From NCBI GenBank assembly GCA_018672145.1, contig JABHGH010000017.1, forward strand, positions 1-6,643: 6,643 bases of DNA, given 5' to 3'. The notes below the pieces were generated by a model. It made no database searches. It was not told where the DNA came from and saw only the letters and a program-made list of their open reading frames with translations. Both the position numbers and the translations under genes were made by a program. Source of the DNA: Flavobacteriaceae bacterium. Its GTDB lineage: Bacteria; Bacteroidota; Bacteroidia; Flavobacteriales; Flavobacteriaceae. Within the stretch, counting starts at the first letter, position 1, and every line of letters starts with the position of its first letter. Positions 5,665 through 6,643 of this stretch are shown piece by piece.

Positions 5665-6643
5665 TTAGCTAAGGACGTTTCGTTTGAGATAATAAATGTG
5701 CTGTCGCTTATCTGTAGTGTCTTTAGAAACTTTAATTAGCGTGTTGTTTGCAATTTTTCTAAAGAGTTTGTTAATGGATAACACTGCATCGACTTTTCGT
5801 TTGTTATTTTGAGAATCGCTTAATTCGGTGCGCGCCATTTGACCCAAAAGCTCATCTGTCGTTGCGCTTGGTTTGGATTGTAATAGTCCGAGTATTGCCT
5901 CTTCCTCTGAGCGAAGAGGATAAAACACGCCATTACAGCGCACCCCACCACGAACAAGTCGTGGAGCTCGCATTCGTCTTACTGTTACGCCCATATACGT
6001 TAGGCTGATAACCAGAAAGGTAAAAAGACCTACGTAGGTCAAGTTCATAAAGAGACTTTTTTCATCAAAATACAAGCGCTCAATCTTATCTGGCTTTGTG
6101 AAAAAATCTCTAAACGCGAGCAGTCTATTAAAACGGCCGTTCGTATAATATAATAGAGTGTCTGCTATAAAAAAGGGGGGGGTGTCATTACAAATTTTTG
6201 TCGATTCCAAGTCATGGTCATAAAACTGAATCCTATTGTTTTGCAAATCAAGAACAGCTGACTGTTTTGAGTGGATAGGGTGTCCGAAAAGAAAAAACAA
6301 ACTGTCTTTCTGAACAATGGTGTAGGATTCTAAATTAACTCCTGTTTTGCCACGGTTAGTCCATTTTCGAGTTGAAAAATCAAATGTCCAAATCTCTCTG
6401 TTTTTTTCCCCTTCTAAGCCCGTGTAGTTATCAACTTTTTTTCCTCCTAGACTATAGAAAATGCCATCCAGTAAAAAAGCAGGTCCTCCATAAGCTTCAG
6501 GTGGAAAATGAATCCCTCGTATGGGTAAATATTCCCATTCACTAGTCGTTTTATCAAAGTAGGTGAAAAAGTTGTTGGCACGCCAAAACCCATATCCTCC
6601 ATAGCGAAAAAGCGTGTCGTTATGGACAAACTGACTTGCATGA
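5665..6643 (-). CDS. Kelch-propeller protein with membrane helix and winged-helix-like tail, C-terminal part (start outside window)
   Basis: The frame stays open from the stop at 5665 to the window edge, giving 325 visible residues; the start lies outside. A TTG at 6300 could be taken as a start, but the frame above it is clearly coding. The N-terminal part carries kelch-type marks: LFRYGGYGFW (11-20), EWEYLP (35-40), IFYSLGGKK (61-69), and EIWTFDFSTRKW (83-94) with its paired tryptophans. One hydrophobic helix follows (about 198-220), then RRMRAPRLVR, so the propeller should lie outside and the tail in the cytoplasm. The tail (about 240-320) reads like an OmpR-type winged helix: SEEEAILGLL, TTDELLGQM, KVDAVLSINKLFRKI (compare VDVHISRLRKKL) and a wing-like LIKVSKDTTDKRQHIYYL. 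I infer a membrane-bound sensor-regulator with ToxR-like logic but reversed domain order. It heads the visible operon, 2 bp before the next gene. Confidence 0.75.
   Translation of the reverse strand, partial: HASQFVHNDTLFRYGGYGFWRANNFFTYFDKTTSEWEYLPIRGIHFPPEAYGGPAFLLDGIFYSLGGKKVDNYTGLEGEKNREIWTFDFSTRKWTNRGKTGVNLESYTIVQKDSLFFLFGHPIHSKQSAVLDLQNNRIQFYDHDLESTKICNDTPPFFIADTLLYYTNGRFNRLLAFRDFFTKPDKIERLYFDEKSLFMNLTYVGLFTFLVISLTYMGVTVRRMRAPRLVRGGVRCNGVFYPLRSEEEAILGLLQSKPSATTDELLGQMARTELSDSQNNKRKVDAVLSINKLFRKIANNTLIKVSKDTTDKRQHIYYLKRNVLS
6169..6182 (-). repeat. C8-T6 homopolymer tract inside the kelch gene
   Basis: On the coding strand eight C's (6182-6175) are followed by six T's (6174-6169), coding for Thr-Pro-Pro-Phe-Phe. 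The tract lies between the propeller and the membrane helix. A slip of one base would shift the frame and remove the membrane helix and the DNA-binding-like tail. It is the longest G/C homopolymer I saw in the window. Confidence 0.85.

Noticed and set aside
5665..6300. A separate 211-residue gene starting at TTG 6300
   Set aside because: The same frame is open from 6300 up to the window edge and carries kelch motifs, so the TTG is internal and the gene is longer.
6447..6641. A small minus-strand gene of 64 residues
   Set aside because: It lies in another frame over the kelch coding region; the kelch frame has recognisable motifs and this one has none.
1..6643. CRISPR arrays, insertion sequences, tRNA or rRNA genes
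   Set aside because: No regular repeat-spacer pattern, transposase motif, terminal inverted repeats around a gene, or tRNA-like fold was seen.

Overview
The window looks like part of a surface-polysaccharide locus from a member of the Bacteroidota, probably a marine-type flavobacterium. The signs are a NusG-like regulator of the UpxY kind, a DUF3575-like outer-membrane protein, a nucleotidyltransferase type familiar from Bacteroidota, no clear Shine-Dalgarno sequences before the starts, and TAA as the stop of all seven genes whose ends are visible. The assignment comes from reading the sequence only; the species cannot be named.

Every supported gene is on the minus strand, so transcription runs from high to low coordinates. 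In that order: (1) the C-terminal part of a kelch-propeller protein with one membrane helix and a cytoplasmic winged-helix-like tail (5665 to the window edge); (2) a secreted DUF3575-like beta-barrel (4958-5662); (3) UDP-glucose 6-dehydrogenase (3550-4965); (4) glucosamine-6-phosphate synthase glmS (1708-3549); (5) a TagD-like cytidylyltransferase (1254-1703); (6) a second, different nucleotidyltransferase (830-1261); (7) an UpxY/RfaH-like NusG paralogue (366-830). Junction distances run only from -8 to +4 bp, so these seven genes look like one co-translated operon.

Below the operon lies a 232-bp AT-rich gap (134-365). It holds a strong intrinsic terminator, two related small hairpins sharing GGTAGTC, and a GC-rich segment with mutually exclusive pairings. 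Beyond it another gene starts (1-133), a close paralogue of the TagD-like gene, cut by the window edge.

Likely working logic: GlmS feeds glucosamine-6-phosphate towards UDP-GlcNAc, Ugd makes UDP-glucuronate, and the nucleotidyltransferases activate polyol- or sugar-phosphates, so this is precursor supply for an acidic surface polymer. The NusG paralogue would help polymerase through the structured gap into further polysaccharide genes below coordinate 1. The kelch-membrane-winged-helix protein at the top could sense the cell surface and act as a membrane-bound regulator. The enzymes are well supported; the regulatory links are inference.
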